This document shows positions 34,929-43,761 of a stretch of 64,000 nt of DNA, piece by piece. The stretch comes from Gloeotrichia echinulata CP02 (GTDB taxonomy: Bacteria; Cyanobacteriota; Cyanobacteriia; Cyanobacteriales; Nostocaceae). The position numbers were made by a program, and so were the translations under genes. The number at the start of each line of letters is the position of its first letter. The stretch's first letter is position 1. The notes beneath the pieces are model-generated. The model searched no databases and was not told where the DNA came from. It worked only from the letters and a program-made list of their open reading frames with translations. The DNA lies in contig CP051187.1 of the NCBI GenBank assembly GCA_038087035.1, positions 4,035,001 to 4,099,000 on the forward strand, in the 5' to 3' direction.

Positions 34929-36275
34929 TTAATGGTCTCCACTGCCTGTATGCACGGTTTTGACCCATTTCAGGCGCTTGGGTTGGATCGCCATGCGGGC
35001 GGTGGTAAAGCTCATGACCACAAACCAGTGGGACATATATAAAGTGCCACGCAGGGTCTGAAGCAACCACAGCAAATATGTAGAAAGTTGAAATTCCTGG
35101 TGTTGATTTATTTGCTTTAAACCTGCAAACATTCCCAATATTGAAATAGTAATTGATAAGCTTGTGATCGGACTTAATATTGGTGGACGTTGCCAGGCGA
35201 TCGCCACTAACAAATCTGGGATTGCTGCTGTCGGTAAAATATACATAATCAGCATAAATATGAGCAAATCCCAGCTTTTTGTGATTCCCATCCGGTTTTT
35301 GAGAATCAAATCCCAGTAATCTAAATACCGCTGATAACCGCCTTCTGCCCAACGGTTGCGCTGATGCCAAAGGGCGATCGCTTTCGTGACGCCTTCTTCT
35401 TGCACTGCTGGGTAAAATACGCATTCAATATCCCATTTGTCAAGATGTAAACGGATTGTCAAATCTAAGTCATCGGTGATGGTTTCTTCATTCCATCCAC
35501 CACAGCGTTCTAAGGCTGTACGTCTGACCAATTGACCGTTACCCCGCAGTTCGCCAATACCACCAATGGCAATCCGCTGTTGCTGTAAATAGGTATCAAG
35601 GGCCATTTCTGCTGTTTGACCCTGAGTCCAAAAATTTTCTTTGGCGTTGGCGATCGCTTTTCGCATTTGTAATGCCCCTAGTTGTTCTTTTTCAAACAAC
35701 GGTATTACCTGTTGCAAAAAGTCTGCTGTCACCTGGGCATCAGCATCAAATACGGCGATAATTTCGCCTTTGGTCATGGGTAGTACCTGATTTAATGCCC
35801 CCGATTTACCGCCAGTTGCTTGTGCTGAACGGCTTAGTACCTTGAGGTTTTGGTATTGTTGCGCCAGTTCTGCTAATAATTGCGGTGTGCGATCGCTACT
35901 ATTATCGTCAATTATCCAGACTTCATACTGCTCATCTGGATATTCCAGACGGCAAAGATTATTGACTAATCTGCCAATTACTGCTTCTTCATTTTTTGCT
36001 GCCACTAAAATAGATACAAACGGTAAATCACCTTGTATTTGTTTTGGATGACGGCGCGGCTTGACAAACACTACCTTACAGGCGTGAATGCCTAAAATGG
36101 CGGTGAGACCGAGAACGAATATAGAACCCCAGGAAACTAAATGCAGGGCGATCGTACCAGTCCAGACGATAGTTAAGACTATAGCGGCTTTGCGTCTGCG
36201 TCCTTGAAATCGGGATGGTAAAAACACTGATTCAGTCTCTACCACTGACTCCTCGGTTGCTGAGAGGTCAGACAT
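34929..36275 (-). CDS. Family 2 glycosyltransferase, membrane-bound
   Basis: A processive-type GT2 enzyme making or extending a surface polysaccharide or glycolipid. After two N-terminal membrane segments (about residues 30-70) come VSILVAAKNEEAVIGRLV, the first Asp in WIIDDNSSDRT, DAD (VFDADAQV), TDD (ETITDDLDLTIRL) and QRNRW, the D,D,D,QxxRW set of cellulose-synthase-like transferases. At least three membrane segments follow (LLIFMLIMYILPTAAIPDLLVAIAW and on). 448 residues. Start ATG 36275. No polysaccharide genes lie beside it, so the product is unknown. Confidence 0.87.
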   Translation of the reverse strand: MSDLSATEESVVETESVFLPSRFQGRRRKAAIVLTIVWTGTIALHLVSWGSIFVLGLTAILGIHACKVVFVKPRRHPKQIQGDLPFVSILVAAKNEEAVIGRLVNNLCRLEYPDEQYEVWIIDDNSSDRTPQLLAELAQQYQNLKVLSRSAQATGGKSGALNQVLPMTKGEIIAVFDADAQVTADFLQQVIPLFEKEQLGALQMRKAIANAKENFWTQGQTAEMALDTYLQQQRIAIGGIGELRGNGQLVRRTALERCGGWNEETITDDLDLTIRLHLDKWDIECVFYPAVQEEGVTKAIALWHQRNRWAEGGYQRYLDYWDLILKNRMGITKSWDLLIFMLIMYILPTAAIPDLLVAIAWQRPPILSPITSLSITISILGMFAGLKQINQHQEFQLSTYLLWLLQTLRGTLYMSHWFVVMSFTTARMAIQPKRLKWVKTVHTGSGDH

Positions 36276-36387
36276 AAGTTTGTTGCAAAAATCGTTGTTG
36301 GGTCAAAACAGGGTTTTCCGACAGCTTTCTCAAGAAAAGCCAATGCAGCCCTATTGTACCTGACATTCTCATATTTCTTCGCAGTCG

Positions 36388-36452
36388 CATTCCCAAACTA
36401 GAGAATCTTCTGCACCTAGCGCATCTTCACTACCATCAGCCACATTATACCT
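36388..36452 (-). pseudogene. Fragment of a DUF5615 toxin gene
   Basis: About 65 bp closely matching 36826-36892 inside the intact DUF5615 gene (ACTAGAGAATC.TCTGCACCT and AGCCACAT.ATA are shared). It encodes only the GSEDALGAEDSLV segment. It is a remnant of a second copy of the toxin gene, next to a GTAGGGG hairpin. Confidence 0.7.
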
Positions 36453-36467
36453 AATAGTCCACCATCC

Positions 36468-36496
36468 GTAGGGGCACGGCAATGCCGTGCCCCCAC
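36468..36496. repeat. GTAGGGG-family hairpin (inner GCACGGCA)
   Basis: A 29-bp near-perfect palindrome with one mismatch in the outer arm (CCCCCAC). Lies between the fragment and the intact DUF5615 gene. Confidence 0.88.
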
Positions 36497-36587
36497 TCGC
36501 TCCTACATGTATCAGCGTTTTGGTGGTATTGTATAAGACTTTGAAAAAACGCCCTAGGCTTTCTGCTCTAATACTTGTAAGTCGGCT

Positions 36588-36944
36588 TTATGGTAATGGA
36601 CGTTGGCGCAACTGTGTAGGCTCTAAAACTGTAAAATATCTTTCTAAAGATAATCTTTCAACGCTCAACAAACGTAGTAAAACATCTGCTGGTTCTTCTG
36701 GTGTCGTAGGAAAATAGCGAAAATAAACCACACCAATTGGTACTGCCATTCGCCTTCGGTAAATTAACTCCCCATAATCCCTGTCAAAAGTCAGTATAAT
36801 CCTGTCCTCAATAACAGCTCGTTCCAAAACTAGAGAATCCTCTGCACCTGGCGCATCTTCGCTGCCATAAGCCACATCATATCCAGCATCGCGCAGCCGA
36901 ATTACACTCCTGACAGGGAAATTTTCATTTGCTAAAAACCGCAT
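36588..36944 (-). CDS. DUF5615 PIN-like toxin (VapC45-type)
   Basis: 118 residues with the PIN-like Mut7-C/DUF5615 pattern: MRFLANENFPVRSVIRLRDAGYDVAYGSEDAPGAEDSLVLERAVIEDRIILTFDRDYGELIYRR. The conserved acidic residues are in NENF, EDAPGAED and FDRDYGE. It is a predicted ribonuclease toxin of a VapBC45-like pair with the DUF433 gene, whose stop shares one base with this start (TAATG). A fragment of a second copy lies 140 bp downstream. Confidence 0.85.
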   Translation of the reverse strand: MRFLANENFPVRSVIRLRDAGYDVAYGSEDAPGAEDSLVLERAVIEDRIILTFDRDYGELIYRRRMAVPIGVVYFRYFPTTPEEPADVLLRLLSVERLSLERYFTVLEPTQLRQRPLP

Positions 36945-37189
36945 TACGCCGACTCAGATAAAAACTGCAATGTATAAAAAGATTCTTCTCGCAAAGACTC
37001 CGCAGTAAAAGCAAATACCGCCCGCAGTGCTTCGGGAGTTAAATTAGGATAATTTTCTAATACTTGTTGTACCGTCCAACCTGTAGCAAACAAGCCTAGT
37101 AAAAACTCGACTGATAATCTAGTTCCTATTATCGTTGGTTTACCTAATAGTATTTTTGGGTCGGAATGAATGTACTTTCGCCAGTCCAT
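36944..37189 (-). CDS. DUF433 antitoxin (VapB45-like)
   Basis: About 81 residues: MDWRKYIHSDPKILLGKPTIIGTRLSVEFLLGLFATGWTVQQVLENYPNLTPEALRAVFAFTAESL. The pattern HSDP.IL.GKP.I.GTR.SVE...G....G.....L..YP.LT.E...A is the DUF433 helix-turn-helix signature. It is predicted to bind and neutralise the DUF5615 toxin and to repress the operon. I prefer ATG 37189 over the upstream start at 37228. The decayed IS607 element begins immediately behind its promoter side. Confidence 0.85.
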   Translation of the reverse strand: MDWRKYIHSDPKILLGKPTIIGTRLSVEFLLGLFATGWTVQQVLENYPNLTPEALRAVFAFTAESLREESFYTLQFLSESA

Positions 37190-37257
37190 AATGTATGATA
37201 AAACTTTAAACAAAATATAGTCTAGCATAGTCAGATATAGTCTAAAAGACAGTCCTA

Positions 37258-37457
37258 ATGAAATTATCTGATTATGCTAAAACCTTGGGGATTTCCTACC
37301 TTACCGCTTGGTGACATTACAAAGCAGGTAAAATACCATATCCAACAGAGCAACTTCCCACGGGTACGGTAATTGTTGATTACGACCCGAAAAAGATATC
37401 AGGGCAAAGCGCAAAACCGAAAAAATTGTAGAAGCCTTAAATTCTCCAACAGATTGA
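37258..37457 (+). pseudogene. IS607 TnpA (serine recombinase) remnant
   Basis: Begins MKLSDYAKTLGISYLTAW, a stop codon TGA where Arg (CGA) is expected, then HYKAGKIPYPTEQLPTGTVIVDY. This is the MerR-like N-terminal domain of IS607 TnpA. After a frameshift the last codons read AKRKTEKIVEALNS, like the C-terminal end of the same protein. The whole catalytic serine recombinase domain between is deleted. Confidence 0.85.
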
Positions 37458-37554
37458 TTAAGTTTTCTAGTCAAGCATATCTTACTGTATCTTGAATGAT
37501 ATACTAATTTCATTGCCAAAGTTGATCAATACTTTGACTACGCTCAGTATAAAT

Positions 37555-38838
37555 ATGCGTCAAGTAGAAAAGCACATAATCAAAGAAGGACATGACTGGT
37601 TTGATTATTGTAGTGACATTACCACTATTTCTCGACAGCTTTATAACACTGCTCAATTCACTCAACGCCAAGGTTTTTTTTACGGATGGGGAACTCAATC
37701 ACAAGCTAGCTTAGATAGTTTATTCAAACAAAACGAGAACTACAAAGCCTTACCAGCAAAAGTAGCGCAACTCGTATTAAAACAGAATGCAGATGCGTGG
37801 ATTGCTTACTACAAAGCATTAGTGGCTTACAAACTTGAACCAACTAAGTTCACTGGTAGACCAAAACCACCTAATTATGTTGATGATAAGAACCTGATTA
37901 AGTTTAACAATCAAGCCATTGGCAAAAAAGAATTTAGTAAAGGTTCGGTTGTCCCGTCAATGTCGCCAATCAGAATCCCGGTAAAGCCTGGACTAAGATT
38001 TGACGACTTGTGCGAAGTGCGAATTGTCCCAAAAACGGGATGTTTTGTGATCGAGGTAGTCTATGAAATTCTGCAAAAAAATGAGTTCTTCTGTAGTTTG
38101 AATCCTGAACTTAATGTGGCGATAGACATAGGCTTAGACAATCTAGCGACGATTGTTTTCAACGACTTGAGCGAACAGCCAATTATCGTAAACGGGAAAC
38201 CATTAAAATCAGCCAACCAATTTTATAACAAGCAGATTGCCAAGTTTCGAGGTTTTCTGCCTCATGGTAAAGGTAAATCAAGGCGAATCGCAAACATCGT
38301 CCGCAACCGTAATCAATTTATAGATTCATATTTACATCAATCCACAAAAATGATTGTGGATGAACTTTTATCTCTTGGTGTAACTCACGTCTCAATCGGG
38401 AAAAACGAACAATGGAAAACACGTCTTAATTTAGGTAAACGTACAAACCAAAGCTTTACTCAAATACCACATGCTAAATTTATCGAGATACTGACTTACA
38501 AATTGGAGCGAGTCGGTATTACCGTTAAGGTAGCAGAAGAATCTTACACAAGTAAGGCTTCGGCGATTGATTGGGACATCATCCCAACTTATCAACCTAA
38601 CAACAAGATTAAGCATGTATTCTCAGGAAAACGTGTCAAACGTGCGTGGTATATCAGTAAAAATGGTTTGAAGATTCATGCTGACGTGAACGCAGGGTAC
38701 AACATCGGCAGAAAAAGTAATCCTGAAGGATTTGACTGTCTCCAGTCTATTCTAAGCGATAGGGGGTGTCAGGTAGTACATCCAAGGCGGATAACTCCAC
38801 TATTTAAGCGTGTCCATGCTGAAAGTAGAGTCGCTTAA
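37555..38838 (+). CDS. tnpB: TnpB-family RNA-guided nuclease (IS607/IS605 accessory), zinc finger degenerate
   Basis: A 428-residue TnpB. The true start is ATG 37555 (MRQVEKHIIKEGHDWFDYCSDI), the usual N-terminus of this branch. RuvC positions are Asp191 in VAIDIGLDN, a Glu at 285 in SIGKNEQWKT and Asp377 in IHADVNAGYN. The zinc-finger cysteines are missing: the region reads EESYTSKASAIDWD, where related proteins have SKCS. TnpB proteins are guide-RNA-directed DNases that help retain the transposon. Activity without the zinc finger is uncertain. Guide RNA would be expected to overlap the 3' end near 38800-38880. Confidence 0.85.
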   Translation: MRQVEKHIIKEGHDWFDYCSDITTISRQLYNTAQFTQRQGFFYGWGTQSQASLDSLFKQNENYKALPAKVAQLVLKQNADAWIAYYKALVAYKLEPTKFTGRPKPPNYVDDKNLIKFNNQAIGKKEFSKGSVVPSMSPIRIPVKPGLRFDDLCEVRIVPKTGCFVIEVVYEILQKNEFFCSLNPELNVAIDIGLDNLATIVFNDLSEQPIIVNGKPLKSANQFYNKQIAKFRGFLPHGKGKSRRIANIVRNRNQFIDSYLHQSTKMIVDELLSLGVTHVSIGKNEQWKTRLNLGKRTNQSFTQIPHAKFIEILTYKLERVGITVKVAEESYTSKASAIDWDIIPTYQPNNKIKHVFSGKRVKRAWYISKNGLKIHADVNAGYNIGRKSNPEGFDCLQSILSDRGCQVVHPRRITPLFKRVHAESRVA

Positions 38839-39045
38839 AGCTAAATTGCATAAGTCTGACTATGTTTGACTATGTGATTTGGAACTATGATTACTATTTT
38901 TTATCAGTTTAGCCTTTGCTACCACCCTACTTGATTTGTGGCACCATTTCCGCCCCATGTGAGCCTGCAGAGATTTTTGGGAATACTGACTATGGAAAAC
39001 CACTAATATCCCCATTGATCATCTAATCTTAAGGAATATTTAACG

Positions 39046-39420
39046 ATGTCTCTTGAGCAACTCCAGCCTGTCACCCCACAACAAGCCAATGTTTACTTAC
39101 CCTACATTCAGGGCAACAGGCGTAATTTTTTGCCCTATGCCATCAGTCTCTATCAAAAAGGCGTCTTGGAGGGACAGCGGAAAATCGAAGCCGGTGAGAA
39201 TATTCCCTTTGTCGCTAGCTGGAATGTTGCCACCTTACCTTCAGACTTAACCCGTTGCCGAATCCAGTTTGATGGCAATGCTGAACTCAGTTATGAATTG
39301 ATGATGGCAAGTTTCGAGTTTATTAGTTTTTTAATTGAACTGATGGACAATTATAAGCGCTATCGCCTGACAGATTTTTCTCAAGCATTTTATCGCAAAC
39401 TGCTGCGAATAGATGAATAA
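39046..39420 (+). CDS. Conserved cyanobacterial protein, possible EbsA (pilus/biofilm)
   Basis: A 124-residue soluble protein: MSLEQLQPVTPQQANVYLPYIQGNRRNFLPYAISLYQKGVLEGQRKIEAGENIPFVASWN...DFSQAFYRKLLRIDE. The strong, clean sequence suggests a conserved core cyanobacterial protein. It resembles my recollection of EbsA, a type IV pilus assembly partner in Synechococcus, but I cannot confirm this from the sequence alone, so no symbol is given. Start ATG 39046. The next gene is in the same direction, 210 bp on. Confidence 0.65.
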   Translation: MSLEQLQPVTPQQANVYLPYIQGNRRNFLPYAISLYQKGVLEGQRKIEAGENIPFVASWNVATLPSDLTRCRIQFDGNAELSYELMMASFEFISFLIELMDNYKRYRLTDFSQAFYRKLLRIDE

Positions 39421-39629
39421 ATCTCACCCGGACTAAAATTCAACAATTATGGGTATTGTGTAGTCCAACAGCCAGAAAAAGGCGCTGTTTTCAGCTATAC
39501 ATACCCCTTACGAGTTGGGCAATAACTCCTGTAGCTGAGGTTTTTGACAACAGCGATCGCGCTTGTTCGACCTAAAATTAGGAAACAGCAACCTGGGTTC
39601 AAATTCTTTTGCAAATTAGGAGTGCATGT

Positions 39630-40724
39630 GTGCCGACATCCGTAAAATATGTGCTAATTGGCTCAACCGAGACCTACAGTGGTAAATCTGCTACAGTGCT
39701 GGGTTTGTCTCATCAGCTACAGCAAATTGGACTAGATATTACCTACGGCAAACCCCTAGGTACGAGTTTCAGTACATTTGGTGGCACCGTTGTCGAGGAA
39801 GATGTCCAGTTCATTACTCAAAGTCTGAATCTACCCTCAAACCGCATTGCTGGGACAATACTGACTTTGGATGAAGTAACTGTGCAAAAACGCTTACGCG
39901 GCGCAGATCAAACCGATTATCAGCAGTCCTTAGTACAGCAATATTTGCAAATGTCCCGAGGAGATTTGGTATTGCTAGAGGGGGCAGGTAATTTAGAAGA
40001 AGGTAAGTTGTTTGACTTGTCTTTACCGCAAGTCGCTGATGTGTTAGACGCGGCTGTTTTATTGGTAGCGCGTTACAAATCTCTGTTATCTGTCGAAGCG
40101 CTATTATCTGCTAAACAGCGTCTGGGCGATCGCCTAATTGGTGTCGTCCTCAATGAGATCCCGACTGAACAATTAGAACCTGTAGCAACTCTCTGGCGTC
40201 CGTATTTAGAAAACCAGGGCATTCCCGTGCTAGCAATGCTACCAAAAAGCGATTTGCTCCGCAGCGTCAGCGTTGGCGAACTGGTAAAACAGTTAAAAGC
40301 CGATATTCTTTGCCGCAGCGATCGCCTAGATTTGATGGTCGAAAGCCTAGCAATTGGGGCAATGAATGTCAATGCTGCTGTCAAATATTTCCGCAAACGC
40401 CGGAATATGGCCGTGGTAACAGGGGGCGATCGCGTGGAAATTCAGCAAGCGGCTTTGGAAACTTCTACCCAATGTCTCATCCTAACTGGACAACTCCCAC
40501 CGCCTCCGTTTATTCTCAGTCGTGCTGAAGAATTAGAAATACCCATTCTGTCGGTAGATTTGGATACCTTAACTACCGTAGAAATTGTTGACCGTACTTT
40601 TGGTCAAGTGCGTGTCCACGAACCGATTAAAGTGGAATGCATTCGGCAATTGATGAGTGAGCATTTTGACTTAAACCGCTTATTGTCCAAATTAGGTTTA
40701 AGTCCAGCAGCAGCATTGTCTTAG
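39630..40724 (+). CDS. Phosphotransacetylase-family (BioD-like P-loop + DRTGG) protein
   Basis: 364 residues with two modules. The N-terminal P-loop domain resembles BioD/CobB dethiobiotin-type ligases (STETYSGKSAT for the P-loop, LLEGAGNLEEG, VADVLDAAVLLVARY, GVVLNEIP). The C-terminal DRTGG domain (VESLAIGAMNVNAAVKYFRKRRNMAVVTGGDRVEIQQAALE) is the regulatory half found at the N-terminus of long phosphotransacetylases. No phosphotransacetylase catalytic domain follows. Role probably regulatory. GTG at 39630 is chosen because AGGAG lies eight bases ahead; TTG 39609 is less likely. Confidence 0.78.
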   Translation: MPTSVKYVLIGSTETYSGKSATVLGLSHQLQQIGLDITYGKPLGTSFSTFGGTVVEEDVQFITQSLNLPSNRIAGTILTLDEVTVQKRLRGADQTDYQQSLVQQYLQMSRGDLVLLEGAGNLEEGKLFDLSLPQVADVLDAAVLLVARYKSLLSVEALLSAKQRLGDRLIGVVLNEIPTEQLEPVATLWRPYLENQGIPVLAMLPKSDLLRSVSVGELVKQLKADILCRSDRLDLMVESLAIGAMNVNAAVKYFRKRRNMAVVTGGDRVEIQQAALETSTQCLILTGQLPPPPFILSRAEELEIPILSVDLDTLTTVEIVDRTFGQVRVHEPIKVECIRQLMSEHFDLNRLLSKLGLSPAAALS

Positions 40725-40866
40725 ATTGATTGAGTGAATTGAGCAAACCATCAAGCAACTAAACCACAGAATCGACAAATTGTAGCAATATCTAACTCAA
40801 GTAGGCTTCGCATCTGCACTCTGTTTGGTAAAATATCTTGGTCGTCTCAACTGATTAAGTCCATCT

Positions 40867-41370
40867 TTGAGCCAGTCAACAGACCTCATCAACCTCGACA
40901 CATTAGCGCAAGAACTGGCGACAATCCAGCAAACAGGTTCTAAACGAATCGCCTTGCTGGGTTCCCGTCACGTTCCAATTACTCATCAGAATCTGATTGA
41001 AATGATGACCTATGCCCTGGTGTTATCAGGCAATCGGATCATCACTTCTGGTGCTATAGGTACCAATTCCGCCGCCATTAAGGGAGCAATGCGGGCCGAC
41101 CCAAATTTGTTAACGGTGATTCTACCCCAAAGCTTGGAACGCCAACCCTATGAATCACGCCAGCAACTAGAACAGGTAATGCATCTGGTAGAAAATGCCA
41201 GTAATGATAATCTGTCCCTGGCTGAGGCGAGTTACATTTGCAACAAGGAGATTGTTTCCCGGTGCCAGCAACTGATTTGCTTTGCCTTCCACGACAGTCT
41301 TACCCTGCTGCAAACTTGCACAGATGCAGAAGAACAAAGAAAAGTGGTGACGCTTTTCTACTTTGACTAA
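40867..41370 (+). CDS. SLOG-fold protein (DprA/LOG-like), 'DNA recombination-mediator A' family
   Basis: 167 residues. The N-terminal part is a Rossmann-like SLOG fold with GSKRIALLGSRHVPITHQNLIEMMTYALVLSGNRIITSGAIGTNSAAIKGA. The GS/GG-type loops and SGAIG resemble DprA and lysine-decarboxylase-like nucleotide-binding proteins, and the cyanobacterial family is usually annotated as DNA recombination-mediator protein A. Only the fold assignment is firm. Starts at TTG 40867; no ATG lies near. Short relative to DprA. Confidence 0.65.
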   Translation: MSQSTDLINLDTLAQELATIQQTGSKRIALLGSRHVPITHQNLIEMMTYALVLSGNRIITSGAIGTNSAAIKGAMRADPNLLTVILPQSLERQPYESRQQLEQVMHLVENASNDNLSLAEASYICNKEIVSRCQQLICFAFHDSLTLLQTCTDAEEQRKVVTLFYFD

Positions 41371-41499
41371 AGTGAGACTTAGTATTAGTAAGTACGTTTC
41401 TCCCATTTCTCACCAACTAAACCATAGCGGTTTTAGTTGGCGTCCCCTGGGAGCTCATAAATGACTAATGACTAAATAAAAACCAGTCCCACTAAATTA

Positions 41500-41733
41500 A
41501 TGAGGTTGATGATGCTATTACAACCCCAAGTTTCTGCTGTGCTTTTATATTCTATTGCGGCAGCTGCAATGCTAATTTATCTACCGTTTGTGCTGGTAGC
41601 TTATGCCCGTGCAAGTCTTGGGTATGAGGCGCTATCTAATCCTCGCACCGTATTTGATAAATTACCAACCTACGCCCAACGTGCTACCTGGGCACACCAG
41701 AATTCCTTTGAACAAAAATGTTTCGCGCAGTCC
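41500..41733 (+). pseudogene. MAPEG-family membrane protein, 5' part (interrupted by IS605)
   Basis: Encodes QPQVSAVLLYSIAAAAMLIYLPFVLVAYARASLGYEALSNPRTVFDKLPTYAQRATWAHQNSFE, the first half of a MAPEG-family (glutathione-transferase-like membrane) protein with one clear membrane segment and the NPR...AHQNSFE motif. The frame then runs into the left end of the IS605 element and is not conserved. The 3' part continues after the element at 43762. Confidence 0.85.
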
Positions 41734-41807
41734 CCACCTAAAAATACTATAAAATATCTACATTTTAGGTGGGGTAAGCGAAACATGTATAAAACGCGCA
41801 GCAACAA

Positions 41808-42233
41808 CTATTCCGGTTTTTCTTGATTCTGCACATACTCGATTAGCCGTGACAGAGGTGCTTGTGCGCCAACACTAATAATTGCATAAGAGCTAGACCA
41901 AAACTGTGGTTTAGTTCCCCAGTAAAACTTAGATAAATGCTCACTATACTCAGAACGCAATCGACGCGATGTGACTGTTTTAATATTATTCACTAATTTT
42001 GATAGGTCAACAGATGGGTGGGTTTCCAGCAGTGTGTGGACATGATCAGCCTCTCCACCAAATTCAATTAACTCACACTCCCACTTGATTAAAAGCTCTT
42101 TGATAATGATATTTATCCTATCCAGCATTTCAGCATTTAGAGACTTTCTCCGAAATTTAGTTACTAGAACCAAGTGGTAAATAAGTCTGAATGCACTGTT
42201 ACTGCGGGTTTTTAGTGCTTGTTCCTTTTCCAT
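41808..42233 (-). CDS. tnpA: IS200/IS605 Y1 transposase TnpA
   Basis: 141 residues, single-strand transposase of the HUH family. The HUH motif is HVH at about 64-66 in GGEADHVHTLLE, and the catalytic Tyr is in SRLIEYVQNQ near the C-terminus. Typical opening phrase RLIYHLVLVTKFRRKSL. Divergent to tnpB, so the intervening 80 bases carry both promoters. Full length and apparently intact. Confidence 0.92.
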   Translation of the reverse strand: MEKEQALKTRSNSAFRLIYHLVLVTKFRRKSLNAEMLDRINIIIKELLIKWECELIEFGGEADHVHTLLETHPSVDLSKLVNNIKTVTSRRLRSEYSEHLSKFYWGTKPQFWSSSYAIISVGAQAPLSRLIEYVQNQEKPE

Positions 42234-42311
42234 TAACTAAGTCGATAACTAAGTTGACAACTATAAATAGTATCTGATATTATAATCTGAGTCAAGGTCG
42301 AGACTAAGGTC

Positions 42312-43715
42312 ATGAGCAAGAAAAGAACTAAGCGGCATAAGTCAAAAAAGAAATTAGAACTAATTAGGACTGATGTCTGGAATTTAGTAACTCTGAAGTC
42401 GGAAAAAGAGCAAATGCTTTTAACAATTGAGGAGTATCGTAAATACCTTTTACCATTGGTAATAATAGTAAATTCTCAATGGATTAACCTGTCCGATCTA
42501 ACTGCCTCCGAAAAGGTAAATGCTGTTGAAAAAATGATTCACAAAACAGCAGATAACCCCAACCCGAAGCATAAATATTTTCAATCAATTATTAAAAGTC
42601 ATCCATCACATCGAAAGTTTCCCAGCTATTTAAGACGTGCTGCAATTGCAGATGCTATTGGAATTGTCTCAAGTTTTCAAACTCGTTATAGAGAGTGGCA
42701 GAGTGGGATTAGAGCTAGAAGGGATGCAAAACCACCGCGTCTGACTGCAATGTGTAATACCTACCCTGTATTGTACAAAAGTCAGCAGATTCGCTACAAC
42801 TTAAATTATCAAACAGTTGATATTAAAGTTTGGAGCGGAACTGATTGGGTATGGCTTAGTGGAATTAAAGTAAAACGTCATGGACTTAATCGGCATCTAA
42901 CAGATGGTAATGAAATATGTTCACCTGCATTAGTGGTGAACAAAAACAAATGCCAACTATCAATGCCAGTAAAAATTGAGAAAATTAACCGGGAGGATTT
43001 TGATTATGTAGTGAGTGTTGATTTGGGCATTAATAACGCAGCAACCTGCGCGGTAGTAGGGAAAGACGGTACTGTAAAGGCACGGAAATTCGTTAATCCT
43101 GCTTCTTACATAGACCGTCGTAATCAACGCCGAATGATGATTGCTAAAAAGTCTAAACAGACTCAAAATATTACTAACTCTAAGCGGAAAAAGGGTTTCT
43201 GTAAAGGACTTTACCGCAAGTCCTCACACATTAATTTAGAAATCTCACGTCAAGTTAGCTCTTGTATTGTTGAGTTCGCAAAGGCTCATAACGTCAAAAT
43301 AATTGTGATTGAGAGTTTAGCTGGCTGGAAGGCGAAAGCTGGAAAGAAAGGTTCTCTTCTAAAACAGAAATTTCATCTGTGGTGTCACGCCAAAATTGTT
43401 GAGATAGTCACAGATAGATGGTCTGAATTAGGGGGACAAGTTCAAGCTATCAATCCCAAATATACCAGTGCTTATGCTTTTGATGGAAGCGGTAAAGTTA
43501 AGCGCGATAAAAATAATTATTCTCTAGCAAAATTTGCAACAGGCAAGCTTTATAATGCCGATCTGTCAGCATCTTATAACATTGGTGCTAGATATTGGTA
43601 TTGCCTGATTGTAGGTGATAAAACCTTTTCTAGAGTGTTCGTCAGCCAAAGTTCTAACGACACACTGAGAACGCCAGTAACTCTGGATTCGTTGAGAAGT
43701 ATTACAGCTTCTTAG
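42312..43715 (+). CDS. tnpB: TnpB-like protein lacking the zinc finger (IS605 accessory)
   Basis: 467 residues. RuvC residues look complete: Asp237 in VVSVDLGINN, Glu334 in IIVIESLAGWK and Asp417 in LYNADLSASYNIG. The region where TnpB has its CxxC...CxxC zinc finger instead reads INPKYTSAYAFDGSGKVKRDKNNYSLAKFATGKLYNADL, with no cysteines. The N-terminus (SKKRTKRHKSKKKLEL) is very basic. This branch resembles the zinc-less, V-U-like TnpB group from which some Cas12 effectors derive. Guide RNA would be expected at the 3' end near the right hairpin (43690-43763). Confidence 0.85.
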   Translation: MSKKRTKRHKSKKKLELIRTDVWNLVTLKSEKEQMLLTIEEYRKYLLPLVIIVNSQWINLSDLTASEKVNAVEKMIHKTADNPNPKHKYFQSIIKSHPSHRKFPSYLRRAAIADAIGIVSSFQTRYREWQSGIRARRDAKPPRLTAMCNTYPVLYKSQQIRYNLNYQTVDIKVWSGTDWVWLSGIKVKRHGLNRHLTDGNEICSPALVVNKNKCQLSMPVKIEKINREDFDYVVSVDLGINNAATCAVVGKDGTVKARKFVNPASYIDRRNQRRMMIAKKSKQTQNITNSKRKKGFCKGLYRKSSHINLEISRQVSSCIVEFAKAHNVKIIVIESLAGWKAKAGKKGSLLKQKFHLWCHAKIVEIVTDRWSELGGQVQAINPKYTSAYAFDGSGKVKRDKNNYSLAKFATGKLYNADLSASYNIGARYWYCLIVGDKTFSRVFVSQSSNDTLRTPVTLDSLRSITAS

Positions 43716-43761
43716 CGCACGAATCCCCATCTATAATCTTTGATTTAGATGGGGTGCGTTC

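Larger units (their letters stand above)
37215..38875 (+). mobile_element. Decayed IS607-type element with tnpB
   Basis: Contains remnants of an IS607 serine recombinase (37258-37457) followed by a tnpB gene (37555-38838). The flanks carry related short motifs: TAGTCTAGCATAGTCAGATA on the left and its partial complement around CTGACTATGTTTGACTATG on the right. Exact ends and target dinucleotide cannot be fixed. It cannot move on its own, because the recombinase is destroyed. Confidence 0.72.

Noticed and set aside
34903..35424. 173-codon minus frame overlapping the glycosyltransferase
   Set aside because: Shadow of the GT2 gene in another frame; GT2 motifs are intact in the called frame.
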